Assembly (NCBI RefSeq): GCF_048569485.1
Contig: NC_134354.1
Span: 683,363,637 to 683,427,636 of the forward strand
From: Anomaloglossus baeobatrachus
Taxonomy: Eukaryota > Chordata > Amphibia > Anura > Aromobatidae
Reading direction: 5' to 3'
Length of the DNA: 64,000 nt
The translations under genes and the position numbers were made by a program. The notes beneath the pieces are model-generated. The model made no database searches. It was not told the DNA's origin and saw nothing but the letters and a program-made list of their open reading frames with translations. Shown here in pieces: positions 21,019 to 32,625 of this stretch (positions are counted from its first letter, which is position 1; each line of letters starts with the position of its first letter).

Positions 21019-24000
21019 TGTGCCGCCCCCGTGCCAGCAGCCGACGCTGCTCGGATCCGGACCTTCAGGGGTGGTGGCTCGAGGGTCTCCGGACCCGGGG
21101 GTCTCGCGGACACACCGAATAAAATGGGGGAGGTAGATGTACGGGCTAGGCCGTAATAGGTTCGTGACGCCACCCACGGTGTGTGGTGACGTGGGACACC
21201 ACCGCTGCTGTTACGGGGCACCCCGGGGAGATGTTGTGCAGCAAGTTGTTAACCCCTCCGTGGGCAGGGATGGTGGCTCCGGGACCCGGTGATTCTGGTG
21301 AAGGGGAGATGATGGCCGCAGGGGGTGTTGGTGTACTCACTTTCAGTAAAACACACAAGTCTCTGGTAAACCAAGGTGGTGGTGGCCGGTTGCGTTCGGG
21401 ATCCCCCACCCGGCTGGTGGTCTCTATCCTTTTCCTGCACTGTTTAAGTAGAAAAGACTTCCCAGTTTGAAACATAGGAGTCCGCTCCCGGCTGGATGTG
21501 GCCTAAGGAGCTGTGCCCGCAGACGCTGGCCCGTGGAATCTATGGGCCCTGGCGGTGACCTCTTATCCCTAATCGGTGGGCTGTTGTCTTCTATGAGGGA
21601 CTTTGGGTGGGACAGGACCTCTAGTCCTGGCCTCAATCGGTTAATTAACCAGTTCCAGTAGGTTCTGGCTCCTGGCTTTAGGGTCCGAGTACCCCCCTTT
21701 GTGCTACGGTTTCGGGGTCGGTTCCCCGTGTCGTTAACGGCGGGCTACAACCCTGGCCCAGTCCACCTCGGTTCCACCGAGCCATCTTCCCGTGTCCTGC
21801 TGATGGAGACCACCGTCTGCCTCCTAGCCAAGGCACCAGGGCTCTTACCCTGATACCTGTCAGTCAGCTTCAGGCCTGACACACAGGCCTGACCTCCACA
21901 CTCCTCTCCTGAACTTCAACACTTTCTAACTGAACTGACTTACCTTCCCGCCCCCGGGCTGTCTAGACCCCTGGGTGGGCGTGTCCCAACTGCAGGTCAC
22001 GCCCACTGGTGTGTCTATCTTTCCCTGAGAGGGGGTGACTAGGGTTTAATGGTCGGCTGTGTGTTTCCTAGTGAGGGAAGGTGTTACGCGGGGGCCTATT
22101 TGTGACTACCTGGTTTTGCCAGGGCGTCACACTCCCCCTTGGTTAAACACAGACCGTCTGCGGGCTGTCTGACCATCACCGGTTTATTTTTACTGCAAGA
22201 AGATAAAAGAATAAAACATTTTACAACTATAATAACGTATTTACATTTCAAGAATATTTGGATTTCTTCCCTTACGGGAGTCAGGTTACTTAAACGTTGC
22301 ACAACATAACCGGGACGGGACGGACCGGGTCCTTTCCACTTCACCCACCCAAAACAACCTAGCCCTGGTGCCACTACTAAAACACAGGTTGGCACCCCTT
22401 GCCCAAGTCTAGGCTAGGTCCGGGTGTTGCCCAAACGGGCCGGGTAAAAAGTTTCTTACCCGGCAGTCCTTTTCAAGGGCCCCACGTCCAGGGGACCCCT
22501 GACCCGGAGGGTAGTCACCGGTTTCATTGGTGACAGGGCCTCGGCCTACTCTACTGCAGACCCGTCCTCCAATCAGCCTCTCCAGAGACTGCAGTTTGGT
22601 GAAAAGGATGGTCTGGGGGCTAATTACAAGGCCCAAACGTTTATGGGTTGGCCTGCAAGTTCTCAGCTATTGTCTTTGGTTTTAATTTTTTAACTGCAGA
22701 AACGGGACATAGACGGTCCCAACGGGGACTGAACTTGTGGGTAGCCGGGATCTGCTACCTAAACATCTTAATCTGGTGAAGATCTTTCCCCATATAGATG
22801 CGGGCATGCACATCCACTTTACCCTCCTCAGGAGCCAAACTTCCTGGGGAACCCTCGGCGCCGGCTACGACCGGCCTCACATACTGCCGTGGGACCCCAT
22901 GCTCAACAGCCTGTGCCTCTTTTCCACGAGCACCTTGCTGCTGGTCTTCAGCAGGGACGAGGTACCTGGGAGCAGCAAGTGCTGTCTCCGTTGCGGCCAG
23001 GCGGACTGACGGAGTCGTCGTCATCACCGTTGCGGCCGGGCGGACTGCGGGAGCCGACGTCATCCCTGGTGCGGCCAGGCTCGGGGCCGGAAAGGATGTC
23101 GTCAGCGGTGCCGGAGCGATGGTGACGGTAAGGCCTGAGGGCCCAGCAGCTGGGTCCTCCTCCATAGATGGTACGGGCTCTGCTGCCACGGACTGGGGCA
23201 GCGGGTCGGTCGGGGTGTTGGCTGCGGACACTGGCGATGAGGGAAACGGTGTGGCGGACAAGAGCAGGCCAGGCCCCTCAGCCGAGACGGCCGGTTCCTG
23301 TGGAACATAGGGGCGTGGGACACTGCTTACCCGCTCCTCCGGGATCATCTTCACTTCGCGCACCCGGACAGCTGCAGCCAGGCCCTTCATTTCCGACGCC
23401 CACTTCGCCAGCATGATGTGGGCTTGGGCCTGGATCCTCTGACACATTCTGCCACGTTGGTGTCCAGGAACGGGTTTCTGCAGAGTCCTGGTGTCCCTGC
23501 AATTCACAGCGCTAGTTACATGCCGCTCCGTCCTCCCCCTTGGTCTTTTTCTGGCACTCCTCTTTCAGGCCTGTAAGTTTCGTTTTGCGACTTCCGGCCT
23601 CGCTTTCCGGCCACGCTCCCAGGGGGCGGGGCTTTGGCTTTCACGCCCTTTTCGCGGGTAAGAAGACGCTGGGCTGTAGTTTTTCACGCCAAAATGGCGA
23701 CCAAAATGGCGACTTCTGAAAATTTTGCAACGGATCACCGCTGACTGTCCAATACAAGGCGCACTTCCACAATGTAAGTGGATGGGTAAGTCTCCTGTTC
23801 GTGACGCCAAGTTTCGGGGTGTGCCGCCCCCGTGCCAGCAGCCGACGCTGCTCGGATCCGGACCTTCAGGGGTGGTGGCTCGAGGGTCTCCGGACCCGGG
23901 GGTCTCGCGGACATGCCAAAAAAAATGTGGGATGTAGATGTACGGGCTAGGCGGTAATAGGTTCGTGACGCCACCCACGGTGTGTGGTGAGGTGGGACAC

Positions 24001-24949
24001 CACTGCTGCTGTTATGGGGCACCCGGGGGAGATGATGTACAGCAAGTTGTTAACCCCTCAATGGGCAGGGATGGTGGCCCCGGGATCCAGTGATTCTGGT
24101 GCAGGGGAGATGACGACCGCAGGGGGTGTTGGTGTACTCACTTTCAGTAAAACACATAAGTCTCTGGTAAACCAAGGTGGTGGTGGCCGGTGCCGTGGCC
24201 AGTTGCGTTCGGGATCCCCCACCCGGCTGGTGGTCTCTATCCTTTTCCTGCACTGTTTAAGTAGAAAAGACTTCCAAGTTTGAAACGTAGGAGTCCCGTC
24301 CCGGCTGGATGTGGCCTAAGGAGCCGTACCTGCAGACGCTGGCCCATGGGATCTATGAGCCCTGGCGGTGACCTCTTATCCCTAATCGGTGGGCTGTTGT
24401 CTTCTATGAGGGACTTTGGGTGGGACAGGACCTATAGTCCTGGCCTCAATGGGTTAATTAACCAGATCCAGTAGATTCTGGCTCCTGGCTTCAGGGTCCG
24501 AGTACCCCCCTTTGTGCTACGGTTTCCGGGTCGGTTCCCCGAGTCGGTACCGGCGGGCTACAACCCTGGCCCGGTCCAACTCAGTTCCACCGAGCCGTCT
24601 TCCCGTCTCCTGCTGATGGAGACCACCGTCTGCCTCCTAGCCAAGGCACCAGGGCTCCTACCCTGATACCTGTCAGTCAGCTTCAGGCCTGACACACAGG
24701 CCTGACCTCCACACTCCTCTCCAAACTGAACTTCAACACTTTCTAACTGAACTGAATTACTTTCCCGCCCCCGGGCTGTCTAGACCCCTGGGTGGGCGTG
24801 CCCCAACTGCCTGGTCACGCCCACTGGTGTGTCTATCTTTCCCTGAGGGGGGGTGACTAGGGTTTAATGGTCGGCTGTGTGTTTCCTAGTGAGGGAAGGT
24901 GTTATGCGTGAGCCTATTTGTGACTACGTCGTTTTGCCAGGGCGTCACA
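21019..24949 (-). mobile_element. short LTR element, subfamily without cold-shock segment
   Basis: Element of 3931 bp flanked by the 4-bp duplication CAAG (21015-21018, 24950-24953). The 3' LTR is at 21019-22131 and the 5' LTR at 23820-24949; by eye they differ at only a few percent of positions, so the insertion is fairly young. The internal region (22132-23819) is only about 1.7 kb. On the minus strand it has a primer-binding-site candidate TTGGCGTCACGAACAGGA (about 23793-23810), one protein-coding stretch (22755-23507) and a purine tract AAGGGGGAG before the 3' LTR. No protease, reverse transcriptase or integrase is seen, so it must rely on another element. Structurally it looks nearly whole. 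Confidence 0.85.
22755..23507 (-). CDS. element protein, N-terminal-domain family (no cold-shock segment)
   Basis: 250-residue open frame on the minus strand, inside the short LTR element. The first ~75 residues share spaced motifs with the proteins at 44890-45654, 53022-53873 and 58940-59752: an M-C-x-R-I-Q-A-Q-A stretch, a W-A-S-E-M-K-G-L-A-A-A-V helix, then EERV...RPYVPQEPA and AEGPGL. A long Pro/Ala/Thr-rich, low-complexity middle follows (about residues 80-170). The tail ends at HQIKMFR and lacks the cold-shock-like segment of the other subfamily. Function is unknown; by position it may be a structural or RNA-binding protein of the element (inference). Confidence 0.6.
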   Translation of the reverse strand: MNCRDTRTLQKPVPGHQRGRMCQRIQAQAHIMLAKWASEMKGLAAAVRVREVKMIPEERVSSVPRPYVPQEPAVSAEGPGLLLSATPFPSSPVSAANTPTDPLPQSVAAEPVPSMEEDPAAGPSGLTVTIAPAPLTTSFPAPSLAAPGMTSAPAVRPAATVMTTTPSVRLAATETALAAPRYLVPAEDQQQGARGKEAQAVEHGVPRQYVRPVVAGAEGSPGSLAPEEGKVDVHARIYMGKDLHQIKMFR

Positions 24950-25165
24950 CAAGAATAACTGTTTTTCTATTCCATATGCAAATGTTGATATTAATTGCAT
25001 GATGATACTGCTGACCAGTACCTGTTGAAAATGTTTGAAACTGTTTACTAATGGTGCCTCCCATATAGGGCAGAATGTTATTTGTTATATTATATATTGA
25101 AAAATTGTGGTGTACTAATTTTGTTTAGTTGCAGCCCGGGAGTGCTGCCATTTGCTGTGGGGGAA

Positions 25166-26053
25166 TGTGGTGCCCCCGAAGCTCTAGTCGTCACAAAGTA
25201 TTGCACCTTATTTAAGGTGCGATGTTCGCCTCGGGTAAGGAGGGGGTTAACCACCGGTGTTCCACCTTCACACTTTACATAATGCTTAGGAGCGTTCTCA
25301 CAAGGGGGATGGCTCAGGGTAGGCAGGGGAGTGGTCATCACGAGGTATGGGACTTCCCTGGTCACTGAAGTCAGCCACCTGGTGTGCAGGTTCCACTTGG
25401 GATAGAAGTAGGAGCAACTCACACAATCTTCAGTCAGTCCACCCAGGACACCAGTTCTGGGACACGACACCATCACCTCTTTCTTCTCTTCTCTTCACAG
25501 GGTCTGGGACTTGGAGCGGAGCGCTTGGCCCAGGTTCCCCACAGCTGGGAGGGCAACTGACAAAGAACTTCTATCAAACACCGGTGACTTCTCAGTTATT
25601 CAAGGCCAACGGGGCATATTACAGCAAGTGACCAGTACTACATGGTCAAGCAGCACAAAGAGTGAGTAAAGACACCTGGAACTGCTGCATTTGACTCTGA
25701 CTCTTATTATTTGCGCCGCCGCACCAAAGGCCACCCCCATCGCTACTCCCCTTCATGATCCTTTCCGGGGACCACTCCACCTGTGGGGAGCGATACCATC
25801 TTTGGCTGCTATTGCCATCTGCCCCAGAGGACAGCGACAGCAGCGGCGGCTAATCTCTGGCCGCGTACCACAGGTGGCATCACGACAATCTTCCTATTAC
25901 AACCCATATCATCCTCTCTCCTTATTGGTGTACAACTCGGGGCACGAAGCTGGGCAGGCCATCGCGACATCCCAGATCATCACTCCAGCCCGGTGATGAG
26001 TAACTCAGGTATGAGGCCCCATGCCTGATCCCCCCTGACCCCTGGGTGCTACA
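25166..26053 (+). repeat. 3' LTR of the outer element
   Basis: Starts TGTGGTGCCCCCGAAGC after the purine tract GGGGGAA and ends GGGTGCTACA. It contains a PBS-like TGGCATCACGAC near 25874. Confidence 0.7.
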
Positions 26054-26734
26054 ATAGAAGTTTCACGTTAGACATGTATACATATGTAGGTTTGCAATTG
26101 CGTACATATATGTATTTAATTTTATGATCATTTATTATTTTTTTCCATAGTATATGTTTCTTTTTATTATTATTATTATGGTATACGTATTCCTTGGACA
26201 CATGTGTAGATTGATAGTGGTAATATAGTGTTATATAAAATAGTATATTTATTTATTCATCTATTTATTTAATATTTTTGTAAACTGTATATGAGACTGT
26301 GTCTTAATTTATAAGAATATTTTTTTACTTATGTATGTATTTTTATATTATTATTTGATTATTAGTGTTTTGTATGGCAATTTTAAAGTTAATCGGATGA
26401 ATTGTTTGATCCAATTATTGCCTCCCTTTTGTGTCCAATCACTGTTCGTTTTCCACTTTATATGTCACTTACCTCCCCTATACCCCTTATTCCACCTGAT
26501 GAAGATAGCTTGTCTATTGAAATGCATTGTGGCCATAAAGGGCAATAAAGGTTCGTTTTTTATCTTACTGATGTTTCCATCATTCCCAGCGCTTCCATTG
26601 ACTGCCTGGTTGTTCAGTTAATCTATCTCCTGAACCAGGAAGTTCCTTACCCTATATCTCCTCCTGTGCTGATTAGCCATCCTCACAATTAATTCCCTGC
26701 TGTCCTGTCATCTCCTAATACATCCCTTCAATCT
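26054..26734. other. AT-rich stretch with Penelope-like 3' end
   Basis: Mostly AT-rich and low complexity (26100-26400). The right part (about 26400-26620) resembles a Penelope-like 3' end because of the hammerhead motif at 26492-26532 followed by AATAAAGG. Confidence 0.4.
26492..26532 (+). ncRNA. degenerate hammerhead motif
   Basis: Outer helix CCAC/GTGG (four perfect pairs), core CTGATGA, helix II ATAG/CTAT with a bulge, core GAAA followed by the self-complementary ATGCAT, and an ATT cleavage-type triplet. Weaker than the copies at 5.9 and 12.45 kb. Confidence 0.5.
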
Positions 26735-27720
26735 AAAGGCCCCGTCACACTAAGCAACATCGCTAGCAACATCGCTAGCAACATCGCTGCTAACGAACAA
26801 CTTTTGTGACGTTGCTAGCGATGTTGCTGTGTGTGACATCCAGCAACAACCTGGCCCCTGCTGTGAGGTCGTTGGTTGTTGCTGAATGTCCTGGGCCATT
26901 TTTTAGTTGTTGCTGTCCCGCTGTGAAGCACATATCGCTGTGTGTGACAGCGAGACAGCAACAACTAAATGTGCAGGCAGCAGGAGCCGGCTTCTGCGGA
27001 GGCTGGTAACCAATGTAAACATCGGGTAACCAAGAAGCCCTGTCCTTGGTTACCCGATATTTACCTTTGTTACCAGCCTCCGCCGCTCTCACTGTCAGTG
27101 CCGGCTCCTGCTCTGTGCACATGTAGCTGCAGGACACATCGGGTTAATTAACCCGATGTGTGCTGTAGCTAGGAGAGCAGGGAGCCAGCGCTAAGCATTG
27201 TGCGCTGCTCCCTGCTCTGTGCACATTTAGCTGCAGCACACATCGGGTAATTAACCTGATGTGTGCTGTAACTAGGAGAGCAGGGAGCCAGTGCTAAGCA
27301 TTGTGCGCTGCTCCCTGCTCTCTGCACATTTAGCTGCAGCACACATCGGGTAATTAACCCGATGTATGCTGTAACTAGGAGAGCAGGGAGCCAGCGCTCA
27401 GTGTGCGCTGCTCCCTGCTCTCTGCACATGTAGCTGCGTGCACTGGTAACCAAGTTAAATATCGGGTTGGTTACCCGATATTTGCCTTAGTTACCAAGCG
27501 CCGCATCTTCCATGCGGCGCTGGGGGTTGGTCACTGGTTGCTGGTGAGCTCACCAGCAACTCGTGTAGCGACGCTCCAGCGATCCCTGCCAGGTCAGGTT
27601 GCTGGTGGGATCGCTGGAGCGTCGCAGTGTGACATCTCACCAGCAACCTCCTAGCAACTTACCAGCGATCCCTATCGTTGTTGGGATCGCTGGTAAGTTG
27701 CTTAGTGTGACTGGACCTTA
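26735..27720. mobile_element. ~985-bp MITE with internal tandem repeats
   Basis: The left end TAAAGGCCCCGTCACACTAA is mirrored by TTAGTGTGACTGGACCTTA. Inside, a ~110-bp unit (AGCTGCAGCACACATCGGGT...GGAGCCAG(C/T)GCT) is repeated three times at 27130-27430, and GTAACCAA-TATCGGGTAACC hairpin pieces lie on both sides. No transposase. Confidence 0.7.
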
Positions 27721-28150
27721 AGGCTACTTTCACACATCCGGTTTGAGCACTGCGGCTCAATCCGGCTGTGAAACCTATGCAACGGATGCGGCGAAAACAC
27801 TGCATCCTTTGCATAAGTTTTTACATGCGGCCCGTCCGTTTTTTTCCGGTTGCGGAACACTACTGAGCATGCGCAGTGGAAGAAACCGCATGTGGCGGCC
27901 GGATGCGGTTTCTGTCGCATCGCGCCGCATCCAGCATCCATAGGCATGCATTGAAAAATGCCGCCGCATCGGCTAAATCTGCTGCATGCGGCAAAAACCG
28001 GACGGAACGCAAGCCCATGCGGCACAATGTGGCGCCAATGCAAGTCAATGCTGGAAAAAACGAAACCGGCGGCAAAAAAAACGGTTTTGTTTTTTCAGCA
28101 GAGTGCCGGATTGTGCCGCACTGCTACACCGGATGTGTGAAAGTAGCCTA
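27721..28150. mobile_element. MITE, AGGCTACTTTCACACATCCG ends
   Basis: AGGCTACTTTCACACATCCGG on the left pairs with CCGGATGTGTGAAAGTAGCCT on the right, a near-perfect ~21-bp inverted end. The interior is rich in GCGGC/GCCGC words. It directly abuts the preceding MITE. No transposase. Confidence 0.75.
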
Positions 28151-28695
28151 AGGGACTCGGGACCCATGACCTGTAGTGGCAGCCAGCCGTATTACACAGG
28201 GGAAGGAATAAAAACACACATTAATATAATGCAGCAAAACACATTAGTCACCAGCGGGGACGTGGGGGTGGAAGAGTGCTGGTCACCCTCTTACATACTC
28301 GCCTCACAATATTCTTATGTCCCGCGCAGCAGGTTTGGTGCCTGATCTGAAGCCACTAAACATGCTGGGCTTCTTAACCAATCACAGTAATGCCGCAGCC
28401 ATCTTGTTTGTGGCATTGCTGTGATTGGTTGGCCGCGCTTCATACTTACCGGGGGGGCGCGGAAAGGAGAGACAGAGATATAGAGAATTCTCCAGGCTCT
28501 CCCCATTCAGTTTCATCACTTTCCCATCCATTTCAGCCTTTTCCTCAGGCCCCCAGACCTCTTTGTTGGGTCCAGCAGACAATTACTCACATTTCCCGTT
28601 GACTTGCATTGTACTCGCTATTCGGAATGAATACACGAATATCACAAAGTACTCGTTATGAGTATAGAGATATTACAGTACTCGCTCATCTCTAA
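28151..28695. repeat. repeat ending in CGCTCATCTCTAA
   Basis: No gene seen. The right end ACTCGCTCATCTCTAA resembles the repeat end near 1945. The left boundary is not clear. Confidence 0.3.
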
Positions 28696-29340
28696 GTTTA
28701 ATTTTATAACACAACAGTTGAAGTTGCAGAGTTGTAGTTTTGTATACTACAAACGTTCCTATTTTTTCTTTTTTCCTTCTCAAGTAGAACTATTTCAAAT
28801 GTTATTTCTAGAGAGCAAAGCCCTAAAGACTCTGTACTAAATCAATCTCTGCAATCATCAGTTTTATTCTGAGGCCAAAAATAATTTTCTAATGGTCAAA
28901 GGGTGATAGGAAAGGCTTAGTAATAGGTTACTGTCCATACTGTATGTGCCTGTATATTAACCATCAATACTCATTAGACTAGTGTTTTATCTCAATAAGC
29001 TTCTACGTTTTACCCTTATGTTATAGTGACATGTCAATGCTGAAACAGGAAGCCATGTAGATAATATCCGTCCCAGACAGATGTCTCGTTGTTAATCATT
29101 TTATAGTGGTTCAGTAATAGATCATGCTATTGCGTAACCTACTATGACGAATACATGAATACATAAATGTAGTGCTTTCCTTTGTTGTAATGGCCATGGC
29201 ATTAGTCTAGCCCTCCATAGTAAATACACTTTACAGTACTCCTCTATTCTTCTTTCTTTTATTTAATTTTCTTCAGAGCTAGTACTGAACAGGAATTGAA
29301 CTTTCAATAAACTTTGCATAAATCAAATGTGCAAATGAAT
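28696..29340. other. no recognised feature
   Basis: AT-rich unique-looking sequence. Confidence 0.4.
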
Positions 29341-29900
29341 ATCAAATTTTATAGTGGAGACTCAATTCCAAAAAGGTTGGGACACTGTGTAAAATATAAA
29401 GGAAACAAAAATGCAATGATATGGAAATCTGCTGTAGCCATATTTTATTCCCAACAAAACAAAGAACACAGATCAGAAGGTTAAATATGTGAAAGTCAGT
29501 AATTTTAACATTCCATTTGAAAAAAATAACTTTTTTAGAAATTGACAGCAGCAACATATCTCAAAAAAGTTGGGCCCGGGCCAGGTCTACTATTGTTTTA
29601 TTACCTCTTCTTTTTACTTGTGTGTGTAAACGTCTGGGAGTTGAGAAGACCAGTTGTTAGAATTTTAGGAAAGGAATGTTTTCCCGTTCTGATGTAGACT
29701 GCTCAATAGTCTTTGCCAAATTTTTAATTTCATAATGCACCAAATGTTTTCTATTGGTGAAAGCTTTGGACTGCAGGAGGCCAGTTCATCGTCCAAACTC
29801 TTCTTCTATGAAGCCATGCTGATCTGATGGATGCAGTATGTGTTTTAGTCTTGTTTAAATATGCAAAACCTTCCCTGAAATAAACGCTATCTCGGTGGGA
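29341..29900. mobile_element. decayed DNA-transposon fragment
   Basis: Contains TCAATTCCAAAAAGGTTGGG at the left and CATATCTCAAAAAAGTTGGG at 29553-29572, words I recognise from a widespread fish/amphibian DNA-transposon family. The second terminal part is not found and no transposase frame survives. Family assignment is uncertain. Confidence 0.35.
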
Positions 29901-30003
29901 GCATATGATGTTTTAACAATTCTATATCATGCTCCCTCATTGATAGTGACTTTCAAGATATGTAATCTTTTCATCCCATGATATCATATCTAAGATGCAG
30001 GCT

Positions 30004-30643
30004 TTAGGGGTACTTAACACACAGTGAGATCGCTACTGAGATCGCTGCTGAGTCACGTTTTTTGTGACCTCATTAGCGATCTCGCTGTGTGTGACACTGA
30101 GCAGCGATCTGGCCCCTGCTGTGAGATCGCTGCTTGTTACACACAGCCCTGGTTCGTTTTTTTTATTGTTGCTCTTTGTCACACACAGCTATTGTTGCTG
30201 TGTGTGACAGCGAGAGAGCAACAATCCTGAATGTGCAGGGAGCAGGAGCCGGCGTCTGACAGCCTGCGGTAAGCTGTAACCAAGGTAAACATCGGGTAAC
30301 CAAGGTGGTTACCCGATATTTACCTTCGTTACCAGCATCTGCAGCTCTCACGCTGCCAGTGCCGGCTCCTGCTCCCTGCACACGCGGTGTGAGCTGGTAA
30401 CTAAGGTAAACATCGGGTAACCATACCCGATGTTTACCTTAGTTACCAGTGTCCGCAGCTTCCAGACGCCGGCTCCGTGCAAGCGCAGCGTCGCTTGCAC
30501 GTCGCTGCTGGCTGGGGGCTGGTCACTGGTCGCTGGTGAGATCTGCCTGTTTGACAGCTCACCAGCGACCATGTAGCGATCCTGACCAGGTCAGATCGCT
30601 TGTCGGATCGCTGCTGCATTGCTAAAGTGTGAAGGTACCCTTA
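30004..30643. mobile_element. MITE, AGGGGTAC ends
   Basis: The left end TTTAGGGGTACTTAACACAC is mirrored by GTGTGAAGGTACCCTTAG. Internal hairpins carry GGTAAACATCGGGTAACC and its inverse, as in the MITE at 26735-27720, so the two are related. Confidence 0.65.
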
Positions 30644-31312
30644 GAACTGTGCATTGATACCAAGCTGGATAGTCTCTTTCCTCTTGAGTCATCAGGACAT
30701 GGTGTCCGTGGTTTTTGTAAAAAAATACATTTTGATTCATCTTTATTCTTCACACTGTGACAGACATGAACTCCCTTACTCTCTCTGTGGTGTATTACTC
30801 TTCGTGCTGTCCCCCTCTCTCTTGGACCATGTCCTCAATACTCTGAGGGTCTGTGCCTTCTTCCCCCTAATATCTCTCACCTTTGTCTGCTTCTAGGTCC
30901 CAGCGGCTCTCTAGCCAGGCATCTCTTTAAGCCTACTGGGGTGGGACATAAGGTCCGGACCTCCATAGGTTTCCTCGGGGTTGCCTGAGTAGCCTTTACA
31001 CCGAGGCCACTTCTTCTCACTTTGAACCCACTTCTCGACTGACTCCCTCCCTCCTTTTCTAACCATCCACCCTGCCATCTGTCAGTCCTCCCTTAATTAC
31101 GTTAACCCTATCTTCTCTAACACCTCTTCTAAACTCGCTGGCTATCCTGACCGCTGGATACAATCTTTGGTAACCTGTTAAACAATCCTAGCTCTGCTAC
31201 ATCATAGAGGTATGCACATTCTATAACACTTAAATATCCACATATGTATTTCTGAAATATGACAGTAAATACATAAAACAGTATAATTACATCATGGGGC
31301 ATTACCCCCCTA
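30644..31312. repeat. repeat related to 35395-35790
   Basis: The CTCCGGACCTC(C/A)ATAGGTT(T/A)CCTC-type segment near 30955 recurs near 35735, with similar C/T-rich surroundings. This suggests two diverged copies of one element. No coding region is supported. Confidence 0.35.
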
Positions 31313-32625
31313 TTACACCAGAGAAAGCTGAAGACTGCAGACCATCACCAGAGGAACCCAGAGACTAAATTCCATTGCCAATGGAACCCGAAGAATCACT
31401 AGAGCAACCCAAAGATCAAATACCAATGTCAGATGAACCCGAAGACCGAATACAATCACTAGAGGAATGGGAAAACCAAAAACCATTGCCAGAGGAACCC
31501 GAAGACCGAATACCATCAGTAGTGGAGCCCGAAGACCAAATATCATTGCCAAAGGAACTTGAAGACCGAATACAATCACTAGATGAAGCTGAAGACCAAA
31601 TACCATTGCCAGTGGAACCCAAAGATTAAATACCATCACTAGAGAAACTTGAAGACCAAATATCATTGGCAAAGAAACTCTAAGGGCGGCTTTGCACACT
31701 ACGACATCGCAGGTGCGATGTCGGTGGGGTCAAATTGAAAGTGACGCACATCCGGCATCGCATGCGATATCGTAGTGTGTAAAGCCTTGATGATACTATT
31801 AACGAGCTCAAAATCGTCGTAATCGTATCATCGTTGCAGCGTCGGCGTAATCCATAATTACGCTGACACGATGGTCCGATGTTGTTCCTCGTTCCTGCGG
31901 CAGCACACATCGCTGTGTGTGAAGCCGCAGGAGCGAGGAACATCTCCTACCGGCGTCACCGCGGCTTCCGTATGATATGCGGAAGGAAGGAGCTGGGCAG
32001 GATGTTTACATCCTGCTCATCTCCGCCCCTCCGCCGCTATTGGCCGCCTGCCGTGTGACGTCGCTATGACGCCGCACGACCCGCCCCCTTAGGAAGGAGG
32101 TGGGTCGCCGGCCAGAGCGACGGTCGCAGGGCGGGTGAGTGCGTGTGAAGCTGGCGTAGCGATAATTTTCGCTACGCCAGCTATCACACGATATCGTACC
32201 TGCGACGGGGGCAGGCACTATCGCGTGCGACATCGCAGCATCGGCCTGCGATGTCGCAACGTGCAAAGCCCGCCTAAGACCGAATACCATCACTACAGGA
32301 GCCCGAAGACCAAATATTATTGCCAGAGAAACCCGAAGACAGAATACAATCACTAGAGGACCTGAAGACCAAATACCATCCAAAAACCGAATACCATCAC
32401 TACAGGAGCCCGAAAACCAAATATTATTGCCAGAGAAACCCGAAGACAGAATACAATCACTAGAGGACCTGAAGACCAAATACCACCCAAAAACCGAATA
32501 CCATCACTAGAGAAACCTGAAGACCAAATATCATTGCCAGAGGAACCCAAAGACTGAGTACCATCACTAGAGGAACCCAAAGACTGAATATTGCTACCAG
32601 AAGTGGATCAGACTACGTCGTCAAA
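31313..32625. repeat. 30-bp minisatellite split by a MITE
   Basis: Units of about 30 bp (theme GAAGACCGAATACCATCACTAGAGGAACCC, written here only as a theme) occupy 31320-31680 and resume at 32278-32600. The unit is a multiple of three, so several frames stay open and yield 10-residue repeats (EPEDRIPS-type on plus, VFGLRVPLAM-type on minus). No start context, conservation or composition supports a gene. Confidence 0.75.
31682..32276. mobile_element. MITE with GGCGGCTTTGCACAC ends, inside the minisatellite
   Basis: The left end GGCGGCTTTGCACACTACGA is mirrored by TGCAAAGCCCGCC on the right, both followed outward by TAAG. The interior is GC-rich with CGATGTCG and ATATCGT words. It shares style and end motif with the MITEs at 33925-34480 and 49327-49904. 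Confidence 0.75.

Larger units (their letters stand above)
20130..26053 (+). mobile_element. LTR element (outer), interrupted by a second LTR element
   Basis: Parts seen: a short, incomplete 5' LTR (20130-20336), a primer-binding-site candidate (20340-20357), a gag-like region (about 20460-21014), a 3' remnant with purine-rich tract (24954-25165) and a 3' LTR (25166-26053). LTR ends match (…CCCTGGGTGCT(T/A)CA), and both LTRs share GGCATCACGACAATC-type and TATTGGTGTACA segments. The element is broken, with several breaks and most of pol missing. It was already in place when the element at 21019-24949 landed in it. Confidence 0.75.

Noticed and set aside
23102-23416. plus-strand Arg/Pro-rich frames over 22.8-23.4 kb
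   Set aside because: Shadows of the minus-strand element protein.
31313-31699. 128-codon hydrophobic repeat protein (minus) and 84-codon acidic repeat protein (plus)
   Set aside because: Both come from one 30-bp minisatellite whose length is a multiple of three.
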